DNA from: Pseudomonadota bacterium
Lineage (GTDB): Bacteria > Desulfobacterota > Desulfobacteria > Desulfobacterales > Desulfobacteraceae
Direction of reading: 5' to 3'
Length of the DNA: 18,190 bases
NCBI GenBank assembly: GCA_018812385.1
Contig: JAHJDU010000470.1
Span: 1 to 18,190, forward strand
Position 1 is the stretch's first letter. Each line of letters begins with the position of its first letter. Under the pieces are notes generated by a model. The model was not told where the DNA came from and did no database searches. It was given only the letters and a program-made list of their open reading frames with translations. A program made the position numbers and the translations under genes. Positions 5,784 through 13,562 of this stretch are shown piece by piece.

Positions 5784-8124
5784 ACAACGGGTTTCCCGTA
5801 AATTTGTAGGCAGCTATCGTCCAAAAATTGATGGCCCCGAAAAAGCGAGTGGAAGGGCTCAATACGCTGATGATATGACAATAAAGAGTCGTTTTCCTAA
5901 TATGCTTTATGCAAAAGTATTGCGCAGCCCTTATCCAAGCGCTCGAATTAAAAACTTCGACTTGACCAAGGCGAAAACTCTGCCCGGTGTTATAACAATA
6001 ATGACATACAAGGATCCTGAATTTACCTCTCTGAAATTGACAAATGCCGGATGGACCGATTGCGTAGATACTGTGACCTGGGATCGCATGATGTTCCAAA
6101 TTCGAGACAGACGTGTACTAGGAGAGTATGCATCCTGGGTTGGCGACGAGATGGGTATTGCTGTCGCTGCAGAGAGTGAAGAGATCGCCGAAGAAGCTTT
6201 AAAGCTTATTGATATAGAATGGGAGGTTTTCCCTTTTGTTCTGGATCCAATAGAAGCAATGAAAAAGGATGCACCACTGGTACATCCTGACCTTTCAACA
6301 TCCAACGTTCTTCTTCCTGAACCGACGGGGGGTCCGGATGTCTATGAGGAAAAGGGGGATGTAGACTCAGATTTTGAGAAAGCAGATTGTGTCGTGGAAG
6401 TTGCCTCCACTCATCATAATGCTACCCAGGGTGCCATGGACAACTGGTGCTGTCTGATGCATTGGACGAAAGATCAGCTGACAGTATGGTCCAACTCCTA
6501 CGCAGCAGACCAATTGCGTATGCACATCAGTGAGATGATTGGTCTGCCTCTCCACAAAATCCGTGCAATCGCATCATATGTTGGTGGTCAGTTCGGCCGG
6601 GGTGATACCGGTGAACAGCCCTTTCTCTTAATAACTTCACTGCTCTCGATGAAATGCGGAAGACCGGTTAAATACAGACATAACCGCCATGAGAGTTTCA
6701 TTAATTCCAGGCAGCCTGCGATCTATACATGTAAAGCAGGAGCGAAAAAAGATGGAACCATTACATCCATGTATTTCAAGTCGATCGGAAATGTGGGGGC
6801 TTATGCTGACCTGTCGATGTTTGCATTGAAGTTTGTACCGAAGGAATTGGCAGAAATGGTACTTGCACACATTCCCAATCTTCGGATGGAGTCCTATGGA
6901 GTTTACACAAATGCTCTTCCCGGCTGCATGATGCGCGGAGTAGGTAACTCACAATTCAATTTAATTTTTGCTCATATCATTGATGAGCTGGCAGAAAAAT
7001 TAGGTATGGATCCAATAGATCTCTGCCTAAAGAACTTTGCCCATGAATGGGAACAGCTCCCAAGCAAGAGTCTCGTGGCTGTTCTGCATGAAGGCACCCA
7101 ACGAATAGGTTGGAAAGAAAAACGCCATCTTCCTGGTAAAGGACAGCTTATTGATGGAGTCAAGAAGAGAGGTGTTGGTTTCTCCTGTCATCCATCCTGG
7201 CATGCAGAGTGGCAGGAAGAGCGACGTGGAAAGGTACAAGTGAACATGACGCTCAATCCTGACTGTACTCTTCTTTTAAACGCGGCCTCTATCGAAGTGG
7301 GCGGGGGTTCAAATACATGTAATGTCCTTGGATGTGCGGAAGCATTGAGTTTTCTTGGAATAAAAACAGAGGATATTCACTGGACCAGCATGGTTGATAC
7401 CAATGACGGGATCAAGGACTGCGTCCAGACTGACAGTTCTGTTTCTTTCCTTCAATCGGAGGTTATGATTCACTCTGCAATAGAACTCAAGGAAAGACTT
7501 CTTGAAGTTGCCGGGGAAATTCTTAAACTTCGTCCCGATCAGATTGATATTGTTGACGGCCGGATAGTAGTCTTTGGCAAACCCTCCCTTAATATGACGG
7601 TGAAGGAATTGCTGAGGAAGGGAGATAATGCACCTATAACAATCTCCAAGAGCCGATCTCCAGATGTTAAATTAACAGGTATTCCGTTTTTTGCGAATTT
7701 TGCTGAAGTTGAAGTGGATACTAGTACAGGAAAGGTTGAGGTTCAGAAGTTATATGTCATCAACGATTGCGGTACAGTTATGTATGCGTCAGGTGCAGAA
7801 GGCCAGCAGATAGGCGGCCAGTGCATGGGTATGGGTGAGGCTTTGACGGAAGAGATCATCTACGACAAGACTACCGGTATTCCACTCAATTTCAATTGGA
7901 TTGACTATACCATTCCTACTATGGCAGATATGCCGGATATAGATCCTGTGCTCCTTGAAGTCTGGAAGGGTACTGGCGAGTATGGAGCCTGTGGTATCGG
8001 CGAAGGCACTGTGTCCTGCACACCAGGGGCAATACTGAATGCAATTTATAACGCTATCGGTGTCAGGGTAAACGATATTCCGATCAAACCGGAAAAAATC
8101 CTCAAAGCTTTGGGAAAGGACTAA
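5767..8124 (+). CDS. Molybdenum hydroxylase large subunit, molybdopterin-binding
   Basis: This is the catalytic subunit of the xanthine dehydrogenase / aldehyde oxidase / hydroxybenzoyl-CoA reductase superfamily (785 residues, normal length for a separate subunit). The N-terminal a/b hammerhead domain covers roughly 15-155 (KIDGPEKASGRAQYADD; DEMGIAVAAES). The Moco-binding domain shows YVGGQFGRG (271-279, usual GGGFGGK), MMRGVGNSQ (388-396), IEVGGGSNT (509-517) and ACGIGEG (741-747), whose E746 matches the catalytic glutamate of the family. Several loops differ from typical xanthine dehydrogenases: GGQFGR instead of GGGFGG, and TQGAMDNWC (220-228) where an EP pair is usual. The substrate may therefore not be xanthine. 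Its start overlaps the 2Fe-2S gene by 17 bp; the FAD subunit follows after 10 bp. The substrate is not assignable. Confidence 0.9.
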   Translation: MIEKFKQRVSRKFVGSYRPKIDGPEKASGRAQYADDMTIKSRFPNMLYAKVLRSPYPSARIKNFDLTKAKTLPGVITIMTYKDPEFTSLKLTNAGWTDCVDTVTWDRMMFQIRDRRVLGEYASWVGDEMGIAVAAESEEIAEEALKLIDIEWEVFPFVLDPIEAMKKDAPLVHPDLSTSNVLLPEPTGGPDVYEEKGDVDSDFEKADCVVEVASTHHNATQGAMDNWCCLMHWTKDQLTVWSNSYAADQLRMHISEMIGLPLHKIRAIASYVGGQFGRGDTGEQPFLLITSLLSMKCGRPVKYRHNRHESFINSRQPAIYTCKAGAKKDGTITSMYFKSIGNVGAYADLSMFALKFVPKELAEMVLAHIPNLRMESYGVYTNALPGCMMRGVGNSQFNLIFAHIIDELAEKLGMDPIDLCLKNFAHEWEQLPSKSLVAVLHEGTQRIGWKEKRHLPGKGQLIDGVKKRGVGFSCHPSWHAEWQEERRGKVQVNMTLNPDCTLLLNAASIEVGGGSNTCNVLGCAEALSFLGIKTEDIHWTSMVDTNDGIKDCVQTDSSVSFLQSEVMIHSAIELKERLLEVAGEILKLRPDQIDIVDGRIVVFGKPSLNMTVKELLRKGDNAPITISKSRSPDVKLTGIPFFANFAEVEVDTSTGKVEVQKLYVINDCGTVMYASGAEGQQIGGQCMGMGEALTEEIIYDKTTGIPLNFNWIDYTIPTMADMPDIDPVLLEVWKGTGEYGACGIGEGTVSCTPGAILNAIYNAIGVRVNDIPIKPEKILKALGKD

Positions 8125-8134
8125 AGGTATAGCC

Positions 8135-10531
8135 ATGGGAATGCAAAAAATTAATCATATTTCGGCGAAATCAATTGATGACGCTGTAGAGCAAATAGGC
8201 TCATATGGGCACAGAGCCGCCGCTGTCGCCGGAGGCACGGATCTTCTAGGAATACTAAAGGATGAAGTACACCCGGTTTACCCTCAGGTTTTAGTTGATC
8301 TTAAGACTATTAAGGGACTGGACTTTATACGCGAGGAATCAGAGGGCATAAAAATAGGAACTCTTACCACACTTTCCGAGATCACCAATAATGAGTTGAT
8401 CCGGAAAAACTACCCTCTGCTAGCTGATGCAGCGCATGCAGTCGCATCTCCGCAACTGCGGAACATGGGAACAATCGGTGGTAACATCTGTCAGGAACCA
8501 CGATGCTGGTATTATCGTAATCCGGGCAACACCTTTCATTGCCTGAGAAAAGGCGGCGATGCATGCCCTGCCATGCTTGGGGAGAATCGCTTTCATTCAA
8601 TATTCGGTTCGATAAGGGTAGGCAGTCCAGGCTGCTGCTCGAGCTGTCCGGATAATATTGACATCCCCCGGTATATGGAGAGAATCCGGGCAGGGGAAAT
8701 TGCAGAAGCAGGACGGATCATCCTGGAACACAACCCGATGCCTGCAATTACCGGTCGCGTATGTCCTCATTTTTGTGAACAGGGCTGTAACCGTAATGAA
8801 CAGGACAGTGCAGTCTCTGTTCGGGCTGTAGAGCGCCGTATCGGCGATTACATTCTTGAGAATATTAAAGCTTATATTAAACCCCCTGCAAAGGATAACG
8901 GTAAAAAGGTTGCAATCGTCGGAGGTGGACCTGCTGGTCTAACCTGTGCACACTTCCTGCGTCAGAAAGGATTCGGGGTTGTAATATACGACAAGCAGCC
9001 GAAGCTGGGCGGAATGCTTCGGTATGGTATCCCCGATTTCCGGCTGTCCCAGGGTGTCCTTGATAAGGAGATTGATTTTCTCCTCTCCCACGGTATTGTT
9101 GCGAAGACCGGACAAAGACTCGGGAAGGATTTCACTCTTGACAGTCTTAAGAAAGAGGGCTTTGACGCAATCTTCCTGGCAATGGGCTCCTGGGTCGCCA
9201 AAGGCATGGGGATAGAGAATGAGAGCAATTCCAGTATTATTACCGGCATCTCATTTCTTGAGGGGGTAAAATGGAATGGGCCGCCCGTCCTTAATGGTGT
9301 CGTGGCCGTTGTCGGAGGCGGAAACACTGCAATTGATGCAGCCCGTACAGCTCTTCGCTGCGGAGCCGGTAAGGTAGCGCTGCTTTACAGACGAACACAG
9401 GCTGAAATGCCCGCTGAGGAAGAGGAGATAGAGGATGCCATTAAAGAGGGTGTAGAATTCCAGTTCCTGGTTGCTCCGAAGAAAGCTGTTGTCAAAGGTG
9501 CTAAGCTCAGCGGCCTTGAATGCTGCAAGATGAAGCTTGGTGAGAGCGACTCCTCGGGACGTCCTAGACCGGTGGAGATTAAGGGTAGTGAATTCCTGTT
9601 CAAGGCAGATTGGGTTATTTCCGCTATAGGTCAGGATCAGAATCTATTGGGTCTTGATAACAAGTCTTACGGCGAAATTACACTCACAAAGTGGAATACT
9701 ATCGATGCAGATCCTGAAACCTTTGTAACAAATGCTGCTGGTGTATTTGCCGGAGGCGATGTTGTAACAGGACCGGCAACTGTTGTTGAAGCCATTGCTG
9801 CAGGCAGAAAGACTGCTGCTGCAATCGATGCATATCTTTCGGGTAAAAAAGTTGCCGTGGAAACCACCCCCAAAGCTGTTGCAAAGACTCTTCGTGGGAT
9901 CAATGACGGCTCACTGAAAATTTCGGACCGGGTCAGTATTGCTGAATTCGCTCCTAAAGACCGATGTATTGATATTGAGGATTATATAACTCTTGATGAG
10001 GGTAAGACGAGTCTTGAAGCTTATCGATGTCTTGACTGCAGTTGTGTTGCTGTCAACGCCTCTGATGTTGCCCCTGCCCTTATTGCACTTGGAGCCATGA
10101 TCAAGACTACCAGACGGTCAATTGCCGCAGAGGACTTCTTTACAGTCAGCCTGATGAGCACAACTGTTCTTGAAGTCAATGAACTTGTTACTGAGATTTT
10201 CATACCGAAACCAAAGGCAGGAACAAAGTTCAACTTCCAGAAGTTCAGGATTCGTAATTCCATTGATTTTCCAATCGTAAGCATAGCAACTGCTTTAACC
10301 TTCGATGGTGCAAAGATCAAGACAGCACGTGTAGTGCTTGGAGCAGTTGCACCCATTCCATTACGCGCCGTGAATGTTGAAGAAATTCTTATCGGAAAAA
10401 TACTAAATGAAGAAACAGCTGAGCTTGCAGGAAACGTCGCATCGAAGCAGACTTTCCCATTGGAGTTGAACCACTACAAAATTCAGATCATGAAGGGCCT
10501 CATTCGTAAGGCTATATTAGCAGAAAAATAA
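8135..10531 (+). CDS. FAD subunit of molybdenum hydroxylase with inserted GltD-like Fe-S/FAD/NAD(P)H module
   Basis: A 798-residue nested fusion. Residues 1-161 are the first part of a CoxM/XdhB-type FAD domain (AGGTDLLG 32-39; MGTIGGNICQ 111-120; C124, C136, C144; NRFHSIFG 151-158). Residues about 162-635 form a GltD/NfnB-like module: an Fe-S helical domain (C167, C168, C171, C210, C214, C218 in GRVCPHFCEQGC), FAD motif VGGGPAGL (262-269), NAD(P)H motif VGGGNTAID (393-401), second FAD motif GVFAGGDVVTGPATV (536-550) and the family end EAYRCLDCSC (628-637). The interrupted domain then resumes with CVAVNASDVAPALIALGA (637-654) and ends in a CoxM-type C-terminal domain (about 690-798). The split lies in the loop that holds a [4Fe-4S] cluster in the 4-hydroxybenzoyl-CoA reductase beta subunit. 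Inferred role: pass electrons between Moco and NAD(P) or another carrier. Confidence 0.88.
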   Translation: MGMQKINHISAKSIDDAVEQIGSYGHRAAAVAGGTDLLGILKDEVHPVYPQVLVDLKTIKGLDFIREESEGIKIGTLTTLSEITNNELIRKNYPLLADAAHAVASPQLRNMGTIGGNICQEPRCWYYRNPGNTFHCLRKGGDACPAMLGENRFHSIFGSIRVGSPGCCSSCPDNIDIPRYMERIRAGEIAEAGRIILEHNPMPAITGRVCPHFCEQGCNRNEQDSAVSVRAVERRIGDYILENIKAYIKPPAKDNGKKVAIVGGGPAGLTCAHFLRQKGFGVVIYDKQPKLGGMLRYGIPDFRLSQGVLDKEIDFLLSHGIVAKTGQRLGKDFTLDSLKKEGFDAIFLAMGSWVAKGMGIENESNSSIITGISFLEGVKWNGPPVLNGVVAVVGGGNTAIDAARTALRCGAGKVALLYRRTQAEMPAEEEEIEDAIKEGVEFQFLVAPKKAVVKGAKLSGLECCKMKLGESDSSGRPRPVEIKGSEFLFKADWVISAIGQDQNLLGLDNKSYGEITLTKWNTIDADPETFVTNAAGVFAGGDVVTGPATVVEAIAAGRKTAAAIDAYLSGKKVAVETTPKAVAKTLRGINDGSLKISDRVSIAEFAPKDRCIDIEDYITLDEGKTSLEAYRCLDCSCVAVNASDVAPALIALGAMIKTTRRSIAAEDFFTVSLMSTTVLEVNELVTEIFIPKPKAGTKFNFQKFRIRNSIDFPIVSIATALTFDGAKIKTARVVLGAVAPIPLRAVNVEEILIGKILNEETAELAGNVASKQTFPLELNHYKIQIMKGLIRKAILAEK

Positions 10532-10551
10532 ACAAGACTACATACAGCCAT

Positions 10552-10589
10552 CCCACTCTGTTTTTATAGAAACGGAGTGGGTTTTTTTT
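10552..10589 (+). terminator. Intrinsic terminator of the molybdenum hydroxylase operon
   Basis: CCCACTC-T-GTTT pairs with AAAC-G-GAGTGGG (10552-10581), with a T-G wobble and a 6-nt loop, and is followed by eight T (10582-10589). It starts 20 bp after the stop codon of the FAD subunit and is a textbook Rho-independent terminator that closes the three-gene operon. Confidence 0.9.
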
Positions 10590-10636
10590 CAGTTCTGGTA
10601 TTTATCAGATATCGGAGCCGCTACCTTCGTATTTAA

Positions 10637-10837
10637 GAAACGGAGGTGGAAAGTATAAAAGTTGAACAAGTTGTTGGGGACTATATACTTGACAATGCAG
10701 CTGAATTCCTGACTCCGCCTGAAAAGGAACGTAAGAAGAGTGTTGCCATTGTTGGTGCGGGACCTGCAGGCATATCTGCTGCATATTACCTCAGAAAAGC
10801 AGGGTAGCAGGTCACAGTGTATGACAAAATGCCAGAA
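10637..10837 (+). pseudogene. Fragment of a second GltD-like NAD(P)H/FAD module
   Basis: The frame from 10637 reads ETEVESIKVEQVVGDYILDN and continues through IVGAGPAGISAAYYL, a dinucleotide-binding motif. It is broken by TAG at 10805-10807 and resumes as QVTVYDKMPE. The whole stretch aligns to residues about 225-290 of the intact FAD subunit (AVERRIGDYILEN; IVGGGPAGLTCAHFL; VVIYDKQPK). It has no start codon, lacks the Fe-S part before it and lacks the GGMLRYGIP segment after it. The copy differs at many positions, so it is not a recent duplicate. It lies between the operon terminator and the convergent diguanylate cyclase gene. Confidence 0.75.
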
Positions 10838-10870
10838 AGCTGTGCTGATGACTCTTTCCAATTTGATTGT

Positions 10871-12222
10871 TTAATCCGCAAAAGCCAATTGATTACGCCC
10901 ATTTTCTTTAGCCCTGTACAAGGCGGCATCGGCTTTTGCAATCATTGCATCTGCTGTCTCATCCCCTGTACTACTTGTAATGCCGATACTGATCGTGATA
11001 CTAACCTCATCTGATCTTGTGATCATTTTATGGCCGGCTATTTTTGCTCTCAAACGGTCATAGACCCCTTCTTCAGCCGACACTATAGAATCGGGCATAA
11101 CCAATAGGAATTCTTCACCACCGTATCGGCCCAAGAGATCATAGGGCCGAAGGGTGTTCTGCATAACTTTTACAAAACTGCATAGAACATCGTCGCCCAC
11201 CTGGTGACCATGCCTGTCATTGACAAGTTTAAAGTGATCAATGTCACATAACCCGATGCTTAGTTTGGTGTTTCTACTTTTAGCACGGATCAATTCTTTA
11301 GTCAGGTTGTCTAAAATAGCACGGCGGTTCAGGGCTCCGGTTAAAGGATCGTGGGTGGCCTCGTGTTTCAATTTCACGTTCAGTAATTTCAATTCCTGTT
11401 TAGCCTGGTTCTGGTCGGTGACGTCTGTAAGCACAGAAATTGTTCGATCCTTTAAAAACGTGGACCTGAATTCTATGTCTTTTGATTGACCGTTTTTGCA
11501 TTTTATTTTAAATTCGCGATTCTTTTCATGACCAGTTTGGTTGCTGTCACTGCCCCATGCTTCAAAGACTTTCTTTCGATAATTTTTTTCCGGATAAACT
11601 TTTTTAAACCAGTCTTCTCGGGTGGGAATATCTTTAAGCGTATACCCTGTTATTTCTGTAAAATAAGGATTTACATAGAGGTATTTATTGTGTCTATCAA
11701 TCAATGTAATGCCATGGGGTGTGCTTTCAAGAATTATTGAAAGGGTTTCTTTTTCTTTTTGTCGGGCCTTTTCTTCCAATTTACGTTCGGTGATGTCACG
11801 CCAGATAGTATGAATTACCCGGTTGCCTTCCTGGTTAGAGATTGCAGTTAGAAGAACATTTACAGGGAAAATGTCTCCATTTGCTTTGATGTGATCCCAT
11901 TCAAATCTATTGCTGCCATTTTTCAGCGCAAGATCCATCATTTCATCTGCTTTGGTAAAGGAATCTCTGCCATCCGGCTGCTTGTCCGGGGATAATTCTG
12001 AGGGATGGGTTTGAAGGAGTTCTTTTTTGTTTTTATACCCCAGTATATCTACAGCTGCCTGGTTGCAATCAACAAATTTTTCATTATTAAAATAGCATCT
12101 TTGGATTTTTCAAACAGAATACGATATTTTTCATCTTTGTCCTGTACAGCATAGCTTTCCACCTCTTTTTCTAACTCTGAAATTCGTTGTTTCAATTCTT
12201 CACGGGTTGGGTTTTTTGCCAT
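10871..12222 (-). pseudogene. PAS-PAS-GGDEF diguanylate cyclase gene, frameshifted in first PAS domain
   Basis: Read on the minus strand, ATG 12222 (weak AAGAGATG site before it) encodes MAKNPTREELKQRISELEKE, a short coiled coil, then YRILFEKSKDAILI, the start of a PAS domain. The frame then stops at 12049-12051. The rest of this PAS domain (EKFVDCNQAAVDILGY) lies in another frame from about 12109, shifted as by loss of bases equal to 1 mod 3. That frame runs to 10871 through a second PAS domain (ESTPHGITLIDRHNKYLYVNP) and a GGDEF domain with HDPLTGALNRRAI, DIDHFKLVND, the catalytic RYGGEEF and an RPYD feedback-inhibition site. Without the frameshift it would be a normal cytoplasmic c-di-GMP synthase. 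An internal start at 11941 would leave a 356-residue product lacking most of the first PAS domain; it might still be active. No partner is evident. Confidence 0.8.
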
Positions 12223-12545
12223 ATTACATCTCTTTTAAATTTTGAATGAACTTGGTTATCGGGTTGGAACACTTGTCATATCCTATTCAATTTCAATAAA
12301 ACCACACTAATATATATTGTCGTGCAAAACAAATAAATTTTCAATGCCAAGCTTTTGGTTTTTTCTCCTTTGTCTGGATTGCTAATCCCCATAGGGCTAT
12401 GAAATTTATTTTAACCTTTTTAAAAAAATAAATTCTTTAATTTTTGCCAGATTTCCTTGACAAAAATAAAGTTTCCATAATAATGCAGACCCAATATAGA
12501 TAGCAGACTTAAATAATTTTAAAAAGAAGTAAAGGGAAATATTTT
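12223..12545. other. Divergent intergenic region
   Basis: This 323-bp AT-rich gap separates the minus-strand diguanylate cyclase gene from the + strand cluster. It holds the predicted promoter at 12457-12484. I see no coding frame, strong hairpin or repeat in the remainder; a minus-strand promoter is expected but I found no convincing match. Confidence 0.5.
12457..12484 (+). promoter_or_regulatory. Predicted sigma70-type promoter of the second gene cluster
   Basis: TTGACA (12457-12462), a 16-bp spacer and AATAAT (12479-12484, five of six consensus) form the best promoter in the window by consensus. It lies about 60 bp upstream of the TIM-barrel gene. The start CTTGACAAAAA is shared with sites near 46 and 1495. 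Confidence 0.5.
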
Positions 12546-13496
12546 ATGTGCTCAAATATGCATGAAAATAAAAAGGAAAATCACCATATGCTATTGGGGC
12601 TGCATACTTATAGTTTATATCTGCACGGGATCGGTCAGGCATGGGCAGGATTTAAACTGCCATGGGAAAGGCAATTGAGTACGTTTCAGCTTTTTGATCT
12701 GGGTATTGAACTCGGTCTGGACGGATTTCATCTGGATGACGGGGTCCTGGAAAACCTGGAACCTTCTTTTCTCAGGGAAGTTGCTACGTCAGCAAAAGAA
12801 AAAAATCTTTACCTGGAGTACAATATGTCCCTTGACCTGGGGCATTTTGGTATTGGTATCCAGCATAATCTGGAAGACGGCCTGAACACAGCTCATTTGC
12901 TGGGGGCAGACGTGGTAAAGGTCAGTATGGATTTACCCCGGCCCCGGCCAAGGGCAGGCAGTAGGTTTCATCCAAAGGTCATGCCCTATCTGCAGGAAAC
13001 AGCACAAATATTAAAAAACGCAGCACCAAAGGCAGAGGCATATGGCATCCGACTGGCCCTTGAAAATCATTGTGATAGTTTTTCAGAAGAAATTCTCTGG
13101 GTGCTCAAAGAGGTGAATCATACCTTTGTCGGAGCCTGCATTGATACTGTGAATGCCTGGCATATTGCTGAAGATCCCATGAAAGCAATTGAGAATCTTG
13201 CTCCTGTTGCATTTACAAATCATTTCAGGGATGATCGCATTGAATTCTGCCGGGATGGTTTTAAAGTCAGCGGGGTGGCCGTGGGTGACGGAGATATTGA
13301 CATGCAAAAAGCATATGAGCTCATTAAAAATAACTCCCCCACCAACCGTATCAATATTGAAACTGAAATGGGGATAAGCCTGGAAGACATGGAGACGGCC
13401 TTGCACCTCGAGATTGAAACCATCAAAAAAAGTATTCATTTTTGCCGAACCATGCTTAATATCGGCAAAGATATTAGTGAAATATCAAAAGGCTAA
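12546..13496 (+). CDS. Xylose isomerase-like TIM-barrel protein (sugar phosphate isomerase/epimerase family)
   Basis: This is a member of the AP-endonuclease-2 / xylose isomerase-like fold, metal-dependent isomerases and epimerases of sugars and related hydroxy-acids. Numbered from ATG 12546 (316 residues), the motifs follow barrel order: LGLHTYSL (17-24), LGLDGFHLDD (56-65), LGADVVKVSMD (119-129), LALENHCD (170-177), ACIDTVN (197-203), TNHFRDD (224-230), GDGDID (247-252) and NIETEMG (270-276). E173, D200, H226 and E272 or E274 are candidate divalent-metal ligands. An AAAGGGAAA site precedes ATG 12546; ATG 12588 (MLLGLHTYS), with AAGGAAAA before it, is an alternative closer to the start of the fold. 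It is the first gene of the cluster. Its exact reaction is unknown. Confidence 0.82.
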   Translation: MCSNMHENKKENHHMLLGLHTYSLYLHGIGQAWAGFKLPWERQLSTFQLFDLGIELGLDGFHLDDGVLENLEPSFLREVATSAKEKNLYLEYNMSLDLGHFGIGIQHNLEDGLNTAHLLGADVVKVSMDLPRPRPRAGSRFHPKVMPYLQETAQILKNAAPKAEAYGIRLALENHCDSFSEEILWVLKEVNHTFVGACIDTVNAWHIAEDPMKAIENLAPVAFTNHFRDDRIEFCRDGFKVSGVAVGDGDIDMQKAYELIKNNSPTNRINIETEMGISLEDMETALHLEIETIKKSIHFCRTMLNIGKDISEISKG

Positions 13497-13562
13497 ATTA
13501 AAATATTCATCCTAAACTCAAAAGTCTCTATCAAATAATTAGTTGGTAAAAGGAAAAGCGCC

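Noticed and set aside
9667..9903. Minus-strand frames rich in Gln or Ala inside the FAD subunit gene
   Set aside because: Low-complexity products of reading codons for Ala/Thr-rich segments backwards; no independent support.
10805..10807. TAG in the GltD-like fragment as pyrrolysine
   Set aside because: The fragment lacks a start and both flanking domains, so it is a relic; the site aligns to a non-catalytic position after the first dinucleotide-binding helix.
11241..11740. Plus-strand frames opposite the diguanylate cyclase
   Set aside because: They lie antisense to PAS and GGDEF sequence with strong motifs on the minus strand, and their own translations match no family.
12098..12112. Programmed -1 frameshift in the diguanylate cyclase gene
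   Set aside because: The minus-strand sequence TATTTTA is not a canonical slippery heptamer, and a few PAS residues also appear to be missing, which fits a deletion.
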